Assembly: GCA_902461815.1 (NCBI GenBank)
Contig: CABPZE010000002.1
Location: 124,001-188,000, forward strand
DNA: 64,000 bases
Reading direction: 5' to 3'
Source: CAG-390 sp003523225
GTDB lineage: Bacteria > Bacillota > Clostridia > Oscillospirales > CAG-272
The notes beneath the pieces were generated by a model. The model had not been told where the DNA came from. It made no database searches and worked only from the letters and a program-made list of their open reading frames with translations. Shown here one piece after another: positions 25,355 through 34,877 of the stretch. How positions within the stretch are numbered: the first letter of the stretch is position 1; every line of letters begins with the position of its first letter. Position numbers and translations under genes: made by a program.

Positions 25355-26344
25355 TCACTCGTGCACGGATCTTCTCTGCGAAAGACAGATACGTATCACT
25401 GTTCCCTCTCCGGCAGCCGAGGACGCTGATATCGTATGCCCGAGATTATTGCATATCCGCCGACACAGGTAAAGCCCCAGCCCGCTGGCTTTTTTATCGG
25501 TCCTTCCGTTGTACCCGGTATAGCCTTTTTCAAATATCCGCGGCAGATCCTCCGGCGCAATACCTATACCCGTGTCGCTTATGCAGAGTGTTGTCGGCTC
25601 TTCAATATATATTCCGACCGTTCCCGACGGAGTGTATTTGAGCGCGTTCGACAGCACCTGCTCCACAACGAATGACAGCCATTTTTCATCGGTGACGACC
25701 TTTTTCCCGAGTGGTTCGTACACAAGATTTATCCTGCGACGAATAAACTGGGTCGAGAATTTTTTGACTGCCGAGCGCACGATTCCGTCAAGGTCGTATT
25801 CCATAAAAACGTAATCGGTTGAATCAGAGTCAAGCCGGAGAAACGCCAGCACCATATCCACATACTGCTCAATACGCTGAAGATCCTCCGCCACCCTGCG
25901 CGAAAACTCGCTGTCCTCGTTCTGCTGATTCAGCCGTATCGAAGCGATGGGAGTTTTTATCTGATGCGCCCACAAAGTATAGTAATCTATCATGTCCGCA
26001 TATCGGCAGTTCATAAGCGTAAGCATATCGGACTGCTCTTTTCTCAGCAAGCGTATTATATCCTGATAATCCGCGTCGTCAAGCGTCAGTGCGGGAGGCA
26101 GCTCCTCCATAAGCTCGGCGCTGAGCCCCTTCAGCGTACATAACCGGCAATGCTTGCGGTACGCCGCCCGGCAGTCAAGAGCCAGCAGCAGTATGCCGAG
26201 GGCGGCACACAAAGCGGAAGGATATATGACCGCTCCGAGCGGTAAATGGTAAAGTGCAAATACCACCGCAAAAATAACGCAGAACAGCAGAAAGACCAGT
26301 ATTCCCTTGTACCGCTGTCTCAGATACCGAAAGAAAAAACGCAT
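25355..26344 (-). CDS. BceS-type sensor histidine kinase
   Basis: A 329-residue intramembrane-sensing kinase: two closely spaced N-terminal helices (about 14-33 and 36-57) with almost no extracellular loop, then a dimerisation domain with the phospho-accepting His127 in WAHQIKTPIASIRL, N-box QVLSNALKYT, and ATP-binding DTGIGIAPEDLPRIFEKGY and SGLGLYL. The lack of an input domain is the hallmark of kinases that sense through a BceAB transporter. It lies 17 bases after the response regulator. Confidence 0.93.
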   Translation of the reverse strand: MRFFFRYLRQRYKGILVFLLFCVIFAVVFALYHLPLGAVIYPSALCAALGILLLALDCRAAYRKHCRLCTLKGLSAELMEELPPALTLDDADYQDIIRLLRKEQSDMLTLMNCRYADMIDYYTLWAHQIKTPIASIRLNQQNEDSEFSRRVAEDLQRIEQYVDMVLAFLRLDSDSTDYVFMEYDLDGIVRSAVKKFSTQFIRRRINLVYEPLGKKVVTDEKWLSFVVEQVLSNALKYTPSGTVGIYIEEPTTLCISDTGIGIAPEDLPRIFEKGYTGYNGRTDKKASGLGLYLCRRICNNLGHTISASSAAGEGTVIRICLSQRRSVHE

Positions 26345-26361
26345 ATTTGGTCCTCCGCCCC

Positions 26362-27033
26362 TTATTCGACGATATATCCCACGCCGAATTTTGTCCTGAT
26401 AAAATCCGTAAGTCCCACTGAACCGAGCTTTTTTCTCAGGCGATTTACATTGACGGTCAGCGTGTTCTCATCGACAAAGCAATCTGTCTCCCAGAGGCGT
26501 TCCATCAGCTTTTCACGGCTTACGACCTTTCCTTTGGCTTCCATAAGCGCAAGCAGGATACGGTACTCGTTCTTGGAAAGCTCAATGCGCTCGTCATTGT
26601 AGAGAAGTGTGTTGTCCCCCGTGTTAAGCAAAGCGCCGCGATGCTCAAGAAACGACCCTCCCGTTCCGAAATCATATGTTCTGCGCAACAGTGCCTGTAT
26701 TTTTGCCGTAAGCACACTCTGGTCAAAGGGCTTTGAGATAAAATCATCCGCTCCCATGTTCATTGCCATTATAATGTTCATGCTGTCGGAAGCTGAGGAA
26801 ATGAATATGATGGGAACATTTGAAACATTTCTTATCTCACGGCACCAATGATATCCGTTAAAGAAGGGCAAGGAAATATCAAGCAGCACGAGCTGTGGGT
26901 CAAAAAGGGCAAACTCAGCCATCACATTGCGAAAATCCTGCACGCAATGCGTCTGCCAGTTCCACATCTGCGCCTGTACGCTGACCGCGTCCGCAATGCC
27001 CCTGTCGTCCTCAACGATCAAAATGCGGTACAT
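26362..27033 (-). CDS. BceR-type response regulator (OmpR/PhoB family)
   Basis: A 223-residue two-domain regulator. The receiver domain has the acidic pair in VEDD (8-10), phospho-acceptor Asp52 in VLLDISLPF and the conserved Lys in SKPF. The winged helix follows, with ELSKNEYRILLALMEAKGKVVSREKL and the NVNRLRKKL recognition region. It is predicted to activate bceAB through the box at 25337-25350. A perfect consensus promoter is at 27121-27149. Confidence 0.93.
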   Translation of the reverse strand: MYRILIVEDDRGIADAVSVQAQMWNWQTHCVQDFRNVMAEFALFDPQLVLLDISLPFFNGYHWCREIRNVSNVPIIFISSASDSMNIIMAMNMGADDFISKPFDQSVLTAKIQALLRRTYDFGTGGSFLEHRGALLNTGDNTLLYNDERIELSKNEYRILLALMEAKGKVVSREKLMERLWETDCFVDENTLTVNVNRLRKKLGSVGLTDFIRTKFGVGYIVE

Positions 27034-27120
27034 ATGATGCCCTCCTTTTTATGCTCCGGAAGCGCCGTGCCGGACGCCGATAACGTCCTCCCCGGTCACG
27101 CCGTTTTGCTTTCACAACTG

Positions 27121-27149
27121 ATTATACCACTCGCAAAATATAATGTCAA
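27121..27149 (-). promoter_or_regulatory. Consensus promoter of bceRS
   Basis: TTGACA (27144-27149), 17-base spacer, TATAAT (27121-27126) on the minus strand. Confidence 0.88.
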
Positions 27150-27235
27150 CCTGCCCGATACCGTTTTCAATATCCCCCGCGCATTTCAGCTTTATTACTT
27201 TTATATCGTATTTTTACCTTACTCTGCTTCTGAGG

Positions 27236-27264
27236 TTGACAAAACCCGCCGGAAAAGATATAAT
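27236..27264 (+). promoter_or_regulatory. Consensus promoter of the FAD oxidoreductase
   Basis: TTGACA (27236-27241), 17-base spacer, TATAAT (27259-27264). It is back-to-back with the bceRS promoter, 87 bases apart. Confidence 0.9.
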
Positions 27265-27306
27265 GTCATCTGATAACACCCGTCGGTATCAGAAAGGACA
27301 CGACAC

Positions 27307-28521
27307 ATGAAACAAATAACCGAAACACTCTCCACCCCGGTAAGAGACTCCTGCGACGTCGCAGTATGCGGCGGAGGGATCGCCGGGATAAGCGCCGCTC
27401 TCGCCGCCGCAAGACGCGGAGCCGACGTTCTGCTTATTGAACGCGAATATGCCACCGGCGGACTTGCCACGCTTGGGCTTGTAACATATTATCTTCCTAT
27501 CTGCGACGGAATGGGCAGACAGGTGGTATACGGTATCGGAGAGGAGCTTTTGCGGCTTTCAATAAAGCACGGGTGCGAGGGTAAGCGTCCCGACGCATGG
27601 CTTGACGGAGGAAGCGTCGAGGAAAAAGCCGCCTACCGCTTCAAATCGGGATACAACGGTCCGCTTTTCATTCTTGAGGCGGAAAAACTGCTGAAGGAAA
27701 ACGGTGTGCGCATTCTTTACGGGACTCAGGTCTGTTCGGCAGTTACGGAAGACAAACGGATCACAGCACTTGTCGTTGAAAACAAAAGCGGCAGATACGC
27801 AATAGAAGTCCAAAAGACCGTGATAGACGCCACCGGAGACGCCGACGTCGCCGCCTTTGCAGGAGCCGAAACGGCGCTTTACCCGCGCGGGAACACACTT
27901 TCCGGCTGGTATTATTACATAAATTCCGAGGAAAGAAAATGCCTCATGTTCGGCGGGGCTGAGATCACGGAAGAACAGCTCGCCGCCGGCAAAAAGCAGC
28001 CGAAGCTGCTTTCCGAACGCCGTTTTACCGGCATAGACGGAGCCGAGATCAGCGAAATGGTTCAGATGTCGCACACGGCAATACTTGAGGACTGGCAGAA
28101 AAAGCACTCTGCCGATCCAACATATCTGCCCGACACGCTTGCTACTATTCCCCAGCTTCGCATGACGCGCCGCATTTGCGGATACGCATCCCCCGATCTT
28201 GCGGATGATGCTGTTCGGGTCGAGGACAGCATAGGTCTTATCAGCAGCTGGCGCAAACGCGGTCCGGTGTACGAGCTGCCGCTCGGTTGCATAATCGCGC
28301 GCGGTTGCCGCAATCTGCTTGCTGCGGGCAGGGATATCTCCGTCACCGACAGAATGTGGGACATCACACGTGTCATCCCACCCTGCGCCGTAACCGGAGA
28401 AGCCGCAGGAACAGCCGCGGCGCTGTTTGATGATTTTTCGTCCCCCGACACCGACATGGTGCATAAGATACAGAATTCCCTCCGCACGGGCGGCGTCAGA
28501 CTTCACACCGACGAGCTGTAA
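27307..28521 (+). CDS. FAD-dependent oxidoreductase
   Basis: A 404-residue flavoprotein with the N-terminal dinucleotide-binding fold DVAVCGGGIAGISAALAAARRG (GGGIAGIS at 22-29), an acidic ribose-binding strand end (LLIER), an internal IDATGDADVAAFAG motif and a C-terminal FAD contact around RDISVTDRMWDITRVIPPCAVTG. It belongs to the FAD_oxidored group (PF12831-like). Substrate unknown. AAAGGA lies about 8 bases before the ATG. It is monocistronic between its promoter and terminator. Confidence 0.85.
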   Translation: MKQITETLSTPVRDSCDVAVCGGGIAGISAALAAARRGADVLLIEREYATGGLATLGLVTYYLPICDGMGRQVVYGIGEELLRLSIKHGCEGKRPDAWLDGGSVEEKAAYRFKSGYNGPLFILEAEKLLKENGVRILYGTQVCSAVTEDKRITALVVENKSGRYAIEVQKTVIDATGDADVAAFAGAETALYPRGNTLSGWYYYINSEERKCLMFGGAEITEEQLAAGKKQPKLLSERRFTGIDGAEISEMVQMSHTAILEDWQKKHSADPTYLPDTLATIPQLRMTRRICGYASPDLADDAVRVEDSIGLISSWRKRGPVYELPLGCIIARGCRNLLAAGRDISVTDRMWDITRVIPPCAVTGEAAGTAAALFDDFSSPDTDMVHKIQNSLRTGGVRLHTDEL

Positions 28522-28541
28522 GCCGTAGGCGGCAGAAAATC

Positions 28542-28585
28542 ACGGGGGTTGCTGCACCGATGCAGCAACCCTCGTAATTTTATTT
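28542..28585 (+). terminator. Intrinsic terminator of the FAD oxidoreductase
   Basis: Arms ACGGGGGTTGCTGCA and TGCAGCAACCCTCGT, then AATTTTATTTTT. The convergent SLH gene ends at 28596 and may use the same hairpin. Confidence 0.88.
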
Positions 28586-28595
28586 TTGGGGATTC

Positions 28596-29918
28596 TTATT
28601 TTTTGGATTCGTTGTACCTCATAATCGCGCACAGCAGCTCGGCGCAGCCTATCCTGTCGAGCTTTGATCTTGCCGTGCCATCAAGACCCGCACCTACAAA
28701 TCCCGCCGCCTTCATTGCCCCGAACTCTGCCGACGCCCACGCCGGAACGCTGTCAACCGTCAGCCCCGCCTCGCTGTCCCCGTCGGCTTTTATTCCAAGC
28801 AGTCCCGCCGTAATTACCGCCGCCTCGGCGACCGTTATCGTCTCATCGGGCAAAAAGCACTGCTCGCCGTCCTTTATCCAGCCGTCGCACACGCCAAGCT
28901 CATATGCGGCTCCGATATACGGCTTCGCGGAGGCGGGAATATCCTCATCGTCGGCAAACACCGTGGTGTCGCGGGTCGGAAGATCGGCAATTCCCGCAGC
29001 CGTCATAGCCATAACGAGGAATTCCGAACGGCTTACTGTCTGCTCCGGATAAAAGCAGCTCTTGCCCCCGACCTCGGTGCCGCCCATGATCCCGGCTTCG
29101 GCAACGCGCAGCGCCATGCTTTCAAACACACTGCCGGAAAGATCGTCAAAGCCATCTCTGCCGCCGCGCAGCGTTACCCTGACGCTTACCGCAGCCTCTC
29201 CATCTGCCCGGTTTCCCCACTTGTCACGCACAGTATACGAGAAGCTGTCGCGCCCGGAAAAACCGTCCTCTGGCATATAAATATAGCTTCCTGCCGCGCG
29301 GTCGGTAAGCAGGATACTTCCGTGACGCGGGTATGAGGTCAGCGAGAAAAACAGCTCGTCGCCGTCCGCGTCATATGCCGCAAGCCTGCCTGCCGTCGGC
29401 ATACCGGAGTATGTGGCAGCGCCAAGCGCCGCCGTGGTCTTTTCAAGCGTCGGCGCGGCGTTATCCCCGTCAAGGAAGTTCACGGTGCAGGTATATTCAT
29501 AACCCGACCCGTTCACACTGAAGGAAAATTCCGCATTTTTCACTTCCGCGTCTGCTGGGACAAAAGCCATGCGCGAAAGATTCAGGCGCGTAACGCTCTG
29601 CCCTGCGGCAAGAGCCATCGAGCCTATCTGAAGCCGCCCGGCAGAGGAATCCGGCAGCGACGTAAGCGTTATGTAGTCTATTGATGAAACGCCCGCGGCT
29701 GCTTCAAAGTCCGCCGCTTCAAAAATTGCCTCACAGCCTTTTTTTGCCGTGACCGCCATTCTTTCGTCGTCTGCGATCACCTCGATCCCGGGCGAGAGCA
29801 GTGCCGCCGGCTTGCTGATGTTCTCATGGGACAACGCATCTACCGATACGGGTACTATCATCGGCATAGCCGTAAGCACCATGCACAAGGAAATTATAGT
29901 TGAAAACGATCTGAGCAT
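28596..29918 (-). CDS. Surface protein with cadherin/Ig-like and SLH domains
   Basis: A 440-residue exported protein. The signal peptide spans about 1-29 (MLRSFSTIISLCMVLTAMPM onward). A first beta domain (about 45-150) is followed by a cadherin-like 'tandem-95' repeat (YSGMPTAGRLAAYDADGDELFFSL through DSFSYTVRDKWGN, about 170-235). Two to three S-layer homology units follow, with motifs such as YPEQTVSRSEFLVM, KPYIGAAYELGVCDGW and LDRIGCAELLCAIM. SLH units bind pyruvylated wall polymers, so this is likely non-covalently wall-anchored. GGAGG lies 9 bases before the ATG used here. Confidence 0.88.
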   Translation of the reverse strand: MLRSFSTIISLCMVLTAMPMIVPVSVDALSHENISKPAALLSPGIEVIADDERMAVTAKKGCEAIFEAADFEAAAGVSSIDYITLTSLPDSSAGRLQIGSMALAAGQSVTRLNLSRMAFVPADAEVKNAEFSFSVNGSGYEYTCTVNFLDGDNAAPTLEKTTAALGAATYSGMPTAGRLAAYDADGDELFFSLTSYPRHGSILLTDRAAGSYIYMPEDGFSGRDSFSYTVRDKWGNRADGEAAVSVRVTLRGGRDGFDDLSGSVFESMALRVAEAGIMGGTEVGGKSCFYPEQTVSRSEFLVMAMTAAGIADLPTRDTTVFADDEDIPASAKPYIGAAYELGVCDGWIKDGEQCFLPDETITVAEAAVITAGLLGIKADGDSEAGLTVDSVPAWASAEFGAMKAAGFVGAGLDGTARSKLDRIGCAELLCAIMRYNESKK

Positions 29919-30188
29919 TTTTCATGACCTCCGGATAATTATATCGAATCATTCAAATATACTCGGCATCGCGCCGCTTTATTCCTGTCGGGCGCTTGTG
30001 CCTTACAAAAGCACGGCGCATCACGGCTTCGTTCCGCTTTGATATTCCGGGGCTCAGGCTTTTCGCAGCGCTGCATAACGCACCGGAGCGATAAAATTAC
30101 ACTTTGTTTCAGAAGTATTCAAGAAAAAACCGCTATATCGGCTTATAATAAAGTAAGACTTAAAATATGATCGGACATGGTATCTGCA

Positions 30189-31088
30189 ATGAAAATTGAA
30201 ATAACTCCGGAGCTTGACGGTCTGCCGGTCTTTGACCTTCTGCGCAAGCGTATGCACCTTTCTACCGGAACGCTGACTTTGCTTAAAAATTCACCGACCG
30301 GGATCACGGTAAACGGCACGCGTGTTACCGTAAGATACAGGCTGAAAGCCGGGGACGTGCTTGAGCTTGACCTTGCAGACAAGCCTGAGACCGGAACGTC
30401 TGAGATAATCCCCAAAAAGCTGCCCGTGTCTATAATTTTTGAGGATGACGACATAATCGCCGCCGACAAGCCCGCGGGAATGCCGACGCATCCCACGCAC
30501 GGGCATCTTGACGACACGCTTGCAAATGCGCTGGCATACCGCGCCCAGAAGCGCGGCGAGCCGTTTGTTTTCCGTCCGGCAAACCGGCTTGACAGGAACA
30601 CCAGCGGAATAGTCCTGCTTGCCAAGAACCGACTTGCCTCAAGCCGTCTGTTTGAGGAAATGAAAAGCGGCAGGATACACAAGACCTATGCCGCCGTGAC
30701 TGTCGGCGTTCCCGACCCGCAGGACGGATCTGTAAACGCTCCGATAGCACGCGCCGACGCCGGGATACTTATGCGCGTTGTGCGCGAGGACGGTGCTCCG
30801 TCCGTGACCGGATACCGCACCATGCGCGTGTCGAAGGACGGCAGATACGCACTTGTAGCGCTTGAACCGCTGACCGGCAGAACGCACCAGATACGAGTTC
30901 ACATGGCTCACATAGGCTGTCCACTGCTCGGTGATTTTCTGTACGGCGAGGAATGCCCCGACGTTATCGAACGTCATGCCCTGCATGCCGCAAGGCTTGA
31001 ATTTACACATCCGATGACGGGACAGCTCATGCGCCTTTCCTCCCCGCTTCCCACAGATATTTTGCGGGTGCTTAAGGAAAATTTCTGA
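30189..31088 (+). CDS. RluD-family pseudouridine synthase
   Basis: Isomerises uridines in 23S rRNA or other RNA. It has an S4-like N-terminal region (FDLLRKRMHLSTGTLTLLKN) and the catalytic motif RLDRNTSGIVLLAKN (catalytic Asp about 135), plus GRTHQIRVHMAHIGCPLLGD. Length 299 from the ATG at 30189; an in-frame ATG at 30177 is also possible and neither has a strong ribosome site. A TATAAT at 30144-30149 without a clear -35 may be the promoter. Which uridine is modified cannot be told. Confidence 0.9.
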   Translation: MKIEITPELDGLPVFDLLRKRMHLSTGTLTLLKNSPTGITVNGTRVTVRYRLKAGDVLELDLADKPETGTSEIIPKKLPVSIIFEDDDIIAADKPAGMPTHPTHGHLDDTLANALAYRAQKRGEPFVFRPANRLDRNTSGIVLLAKNRLASSRLFEEMKSGRIHKTYAAVTVGVPDPQDGSVNAPIARADAGILMRVVREDGAPSVTGYRTMRVSKDGRYALVALEPLTGRTHQIRVHMAHIGCPLLGDFLYGEECPDVIERHALHAARLEFTHPMTGQLMRLSSPLPTDILRVLKENF

Positions 31089-31126
31089 CCTTCAGCCGGA
31101 ATAAAAAACAAAAGGAGATCCGTAAA

Positions 31127-32344
31127 ATGGATGAAAATAATCAGATAGACCCCGGTATTGCAAACGATGTCTTACTGAGTGACGCAGGTAATGAACGGAA
31201 TGAACAGGATGAGCCGGATGACGCATCTGCTTCCCATAAACCGCACCGTCTCCCCGCCGTTTCGCTTGTGCTTTACGGCATCGCCCTTGTTTCGCTTGTG
31301 ATCTATATTGCCGCACGGCTTTCACCCGCCTTTGCCGATTTTTTCAACCGGAACATCGGCGCGGCGGTGCGCGGATCTCTCTCATATCTGACCGGATGGC
31401 TTCCCTTTTCGCTCGGCGAGGCGATGATAATCTTTCTGCCCGTGGCGGCGGTATTCATGATAATCTACGCCTGCCGGAATTATGCCGACAGCTGGCGCTC
31501 GGTGTTTGTATATCTCGGAACGGTGCTTTCCTTCATATCCCTTTTGTTTTCGATCTTTGTGCTCGGCTTCGGAACAGGATATTACGGTACGACGGTCGAC
31601 AAAAAGCTCGGGCTTGACCGCACCGACGTCTCACCGGAGGAGCTGTACCAAACAGCGTCGATACTTGCCGACCACGTAAACGAGGAAGCGCAGAACGTAA
31701 AGTATCAGTATAACGGCTTTTCTATCATGCCATATACCTTTGACGAGATGAGCAAAAAGTTAGTCGAGGCATACGCCAAGGTATGCGACGAATATGACTT
31801 CATCCCAAGACTTTCCTCCCGCGTCAAGCCGGTCATGCTCAGCGAGCCGTGGACCTACACGCAAATTTCCGGCGTATACACCTATTTCACAGGCGAGGCG
31901 AACATCAACACCAATTTTCCGGATTACACGATCCCATATACTGCGGCGCACGAAATGGCGCACCAGCGCGGGATAGCGCGTGAGGATGAAGCCAATTTCA
32001 TTGCATTTCTCGTATGCATCGCCTCCGACGACCCATACATCCGTTACAGCGGATATCTTGAAGTATATGAGTATGTGGCTGACGCTCTTTGTTCCGAAGA
32101 TATAACGCTTTACTCGACGGTACGCTCGAAGCTTAGGAACAATGTCAGAGAGGAAATGGCGGCCTATTCGGCGTTCTTTGACAAATACTGTGACAATATT
32201 GTCGCGACAGCTACCGAGACAGCTAACAACAGTTATCTTCAGATGCAGGGGACTGTCGGTTCAAAAAGCTATAAGCTGGTAGTCAATCTGACCGTGGCAT
32301 ATTACCGTAATATAGCATATAATAACATCGGGACGGATTCGTGA
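31127..32344 (+). CDS. DUF3810 membrane protein with HEXXH zinc-peptidase motif
   Basis: A 405-residue protein. An acidic N-terminal cytoplasmic tail (1-40) precedes three membrane segments (about 44-64, 94-114, 126-150), then a large domain with HEMAH (275-279) and a downstream EDEAN giving Glu288 as possible third zinc ligand. This matches the DUF3810 family, predicted metallopeptidases of unknown substrate. An AAAGGAG site lies 10 bases before the ATG. It is 38 bases after the pseudouridine synthase on the same strand, and ends in the terminator at 32435-32498. Confidence 0.87.
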   Translation: MDENNQIDPGIANDVLLSDAGNERNEQDEPDDASASHKPHRLPAVSLVLYGIALVSLVIYIAARLSPAFADFFNRNIGAAVRGSLSYLTGWLPFSLGEAMIIFLPVAAVFMIIYACRNYADSWRSVFVYLGTVLSFISLLFSIFVLGFGTGYYGTTVDKKLGLDRTDVSPEELYQTASILADHVNEEAQNVKYQYNGFSIMPYTFDEMSKKLVEAYAKVCDEYDFIPRLSSRVKPVMLSEPWTYTQISGVYTYFTGEANINTNFPDYTIPYTAAHEMAHQRGIAREDEANFIAFLVCIASDDPYIRYSGYLEVYEYVADALCSEDITLYSTVRSKLRNNVREEMAAYSAFFDKYCDNIVATATETANNSYLQMQGTVGSKSYKLVVNLTVAYYRNIAYNNIGTDS

Positions 32345-32393
32345 TTCCCATAAAAAACACATATGTTATTTTAAGGGAATCCTGACGTATCAT

Positions 32394-32409
32394 CACCGGA
32401 TGTGCCGGT
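32394..32409. repeat. Dyad element CACCGGATGTGCCGGT, copy 1
   Basis: CACCGG-ATGTG-CCGGT, 50 bases after the DUF3810 stop. All 16 bases recur at 38047-38063 in the opposite orientation. Confidence 0.5.
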
Positions 32410-32434
32410 AAAATACCGGTCAAAGCGGCGTTGC

Positions 32435-32498
32435 GGCGGAGGAATCGGAGCGAAAAACAAAGTTTTTTCGAAGAATTTTCCTCCGCCCCTTTTCTTTT
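32435..32498 (+). terminator. Intrinsic terminator of the rluD-DUF3810 unit
   Basis: Arms GGCGGAGGAA (32435-32444) and TTCCTCCGCC (32478-32487) with an inner CGAAAAAC/GTTTTTTCG stem, followed by CCTTTTCTTTT. The remaining ~150 bases up to murA contain two small GC hairpins and TATAAT/TATACT-like hexamers, but no convincing -35. Confidence 0.8.
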
Positions 32499-32648
32499 GG
32501 GTAATTTTATGATATAATTAAGCGATTAAGAATCTGCATTCTCGTTTTGAGTTATACTATATATGCTTTCGCGCGGAAAATGCGCGGGGTCAGTGCAGCG
32601 GCTTTACGCTGAATACTATTAGCCGCCCCGGGCGGCATGGGGACTGAA

Positions 32649-33938
32649 ATGAAAAAAATAGTTATCAACGGGGGACTGCCCCTTTACGGCGATATCAGTG
32701 TCAGCGGCATGAAAAACGCCGCACTTCCGATTATTTTTGCAAGCATCCTCACAAAGGACAAATGCGTCATTGAGAACCTGCCCGAGGTAAGCGATGTCAC
32801 ACTTTCGCTTGAGATACTGCACTCTATGGGCGCGACAGTGAAAATGCTCAACCGCAATACCGTTGAAGTTGATACCACGCACTTCGTCGGCGGTTCGTCT
32901 CCTTATGAGCTTGTCTCAAAGCTGCGCGGCTCGACATATCTTCTCGGCGCGGAGCTTGGTAGATTCGGCGAAGCAAGAGTCGGCTTTTCAGGCGGCTGTG
33001 ACTTCGGCACAAGACCCATAGACCAGCACAAAAAGGGCTTTGAGGCGCTTGGCGCCGTTATGACGATCGAAAACGGCTGTAACCACATTGTAACCGGTCC
33101 CGGCGGACTTTGCGGAGCTTCGATTTATTTTGATATTGCCAGCGTAGGCGCAACAATAAACGTAATCCTTGCCGCTGTCATGACACCGGGGCGCACTACG
33201 ATAGACAACGCCGCCCGTGAACCTCACATAGTTGACCTTGCCAACTTCCTCAATATGTGCGGTGCAAGAATATCCGGAGCCGGAACATCATTCATCAAAA
33301 TTCAGGGTGTGGAACGCCTGCACGGGTGCAACTATACCATCATCCCTGACATGATAGAGGCGGGAACATATATGGCGGCTGCCGCCGCAGCGGGAGGTCG
33401 CGTGACCGTGCGCGGCATAATTCCCAAGCACATGGAGACCGTTACAGCCAAGCTGCTTGAAATGGGCGTCGAGGTGGACGAATGTGACGACAGCATAGTG
33501 GTCAGCCGCACGTCGCCACTCCAGCACGCCAATATAAAGACCTATTTCTACCCCGGCTTCCCCACCGATATGCACCCGCAGTTCAGCGCGCTGCTTGCAA
33601 TGGCGTCCGGTACATCCACAGTTACAGAGGGCGTGTTTGAAAACAGATTCAGATATGTGGATGAGCTTAAAAAGATGAACGCCGATATTTCTGTTGACGG
33701 AAGAACGGCAACCATAGTAGGTCCTGCGCATCTTACCGGAGCACCGGTAAAAGCCGTTGACCTTCGCGGCGGTGCGGCGCTTGTTATTGCCGGACTTGCG
33801 GCAAAGGGCAAAACAGAGATATGTAATGTTGAATATATCGAGCGCGGTTACGACAATATCGTAGGAAAGCTCCGCGGTATCGGAGCAGACATTTCGCTCG
33901 TCGATATTCCGGACGCCGTAGTCGAAAAAGCAAATTAA
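32649..33938 (+). CDS. murA: UDP-N-acetylglucosamine 1-carboxyvinyltransferase
   Basis: First committed step of peptidoglycan synthesis, adding enolpyruvate from PEP to UDP-GlcNAc in the cytoplasm. The protein of 429 residues begins with the KNAALP motif (22-27, Lys22 and Asn23), has the active-site Cys117 in GFSGGCDFGTRPIDQH, and the C-terminal RGGAALVIAGLAA. Cys rather than Asp at the active site predicts fosfomycin sensitivity. The ATG at 32649 follows GGGGAC; an ATG four codons earlier overlaps that site and is less likely. Confidence 0.95.
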   Translation: MKKIVINGGLPLYGDISVSGMKNAALPIIFASILTKDKCVIENLPEVSDVTLSLEILHSMGATVKMLNRNTVEVDTTHFVGGSSPYELVSKLRGSTYLLGAELGRFGEARVGFSGGCDFGTRPIDQHKKGFEALGAVMTIENGCNHIVTGPGGLCGASIYFDIASVGATINVILAAVMTPGRTTIDNAAREPHIVDLANFLNMCGARISGAGTSFIKIQGVERLHGCNYTIIPDMIEAGTYMAAAAAAGGRVTVRGIIPKHMETVTAKLLEMGVEVDECDDSIVVSRTSPLQHANIKTYFYPGFPTDMHPQFSALLAMASGTSTVTEGVFENRFRYVDELKKMNADISVDGRTATIVGPAHLTGAPVKAVDLRGGAALVIAGLAAKGKTEICNVEYIERGYDNIVGKLRGIGADISLVDIPDAVVEKAN

Positions 33939-33965
33939 ATCCTCCAAACCGATAAAAAATTGTAA

Positions 33966-34007
33966 AATAACGCCGTGCGGCATTGAATGCGCACGGCGTT
34001 ATTTTTT
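33966..34007 (+). terminator. Intrinsic terminator of murA
   Basis: Arms AATAACGCCGTGC and GCACGGCGTTATT enclosing about 12 bases, followed by TTTTTT, 28 bases past the stop. Confidence 0.92.
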
Positions 34008-34021
34008 CACATATACGCGGC

Positions 34022-34046
34022 GGGCTGTCGCTGAAAGCGGCAGCCC
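34022..34046 (-). terminator. Hairpin at the 3' end of spoVT
   Basis: Arms GGGCTGTCGCT and AGCGGCAGCCC, 3-base loop, 21 bases past the spoVT stop. There is no immediate U tract, so its function as a terminator is tentative. Confidence 0.45.
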
Positions 34047-34066
34047 CATGCGGAATATAAAAAGTC

Positions 34067-34624
34067 TCAAGCCTCAAGCTGTCTGCCGAGAAAACCTGCG
34101 GCGGTTTCAACGAGCTTGGCTTCTATGCCGTTGCCCGCAAGATTTGACCTTTTGCTGCTCTCGCGGTTCACAAGAGAAACAACACATCCGAGTATGTCCC
34201 CCTCACTGATGATAGGCATAGCACAGCTGATATAATGCACACCCTCGTTCTGCACGGGAGACAGCTTCTCCTCTCCGTCGTGCCAGATATACATACTGCG
34301 TCCTTCAATTATCTTCTCCAGCTCCTCGGAAAGCTGTTTGTCGGCATAATCCCTCCGCGGTACTCCGGCGGCGGCAATGACCGCGTCGCGGTCGCAGATT
34401 ATCACATCCAGCTCGCAGGTTTTATGCAGTGTGTCGGCGTACTGAGCCGCAAATGCGTTAAGCTCGCCGATGGGAGAATATTTCTTGAATATCACCTCAC
34501 CGTCGCGGTCGGTGTAGATCTCAAGCGGGTCGCCCTCCCTTATTCTCATTGTTCTTCTGATCTCCTTGGGAATCACGACGCGCCCCAGGTCGTCGATCCT
34601 CCTGACTATTCCGGTTGCCTTCAT
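34067..34624 (-). CDS. spoVT: Stage V sporulation protein T
   Basis: Forespore transcription regulator of 185 residues. The N-terminal AbrB-type swapped-hairpin domain (MKATGIVRRIDDLGRVVIPKEIRRTMRI, 1-50) binds DNA; the C-terminal GAF-like domain spans about 55-180. The full two-domain length separates it from AbrB and Abh. An AAAGGAG site lies before the ATG. In Bacillus it modulates SigG-dependent genes. I looked for a SigG-type promoter upstream and saw only a weak candidate. Confidence 0.93.
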   Translation of the reverse strand: MKATGIVRRIDDLGRVVIPKEIRRTMRIREGDPLEIYTDRDGEVIFKKYSPIGELNAFAAQYADTLHKTCELDVIICDRDAVIAAAGVPRRDYADKQLSEELEKIIEGRSMYIWHDGEEKLSPVQNEGVHYISCAMPIISEGDILGCVVSLVNRESSKRSNLAGNGIEAKLVETAAGFLGRQLEA

Positions 34625-34800
34625 TTATATAAATCTCCTTTTTGAATCCTTGTTTTTGATGTCGGTCAGCTCTATTATTCTTTGCATCTTGTCGGAAAAT
34701 ATACTATCAATTACTTATTAAACCTGTTTTCACATTGAATTAAAAACAGCCTCGGCATAATACCGGCAGCCCGCCGCCTTACGAAATGATATATGAAAAC

Positions 34801-34825
34801 AAAAAATCCGGGCAGACTGCCGGAT
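34801..34825 (-). terminator. Intrinsic terminator of the glucokinase gene
   Basis: Minus-strand arms ATCCGGCAG and CTGCCCGGAT (one bulge) followed by TTTTTTG, about 52 bases past the stop at 34878. Confidence 0.75.
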
Positions 34826-34877
34826 GCTTTTAGCTTCCGACAAACCGCCCGGACAAAAACCGGATATCTATTATTAA

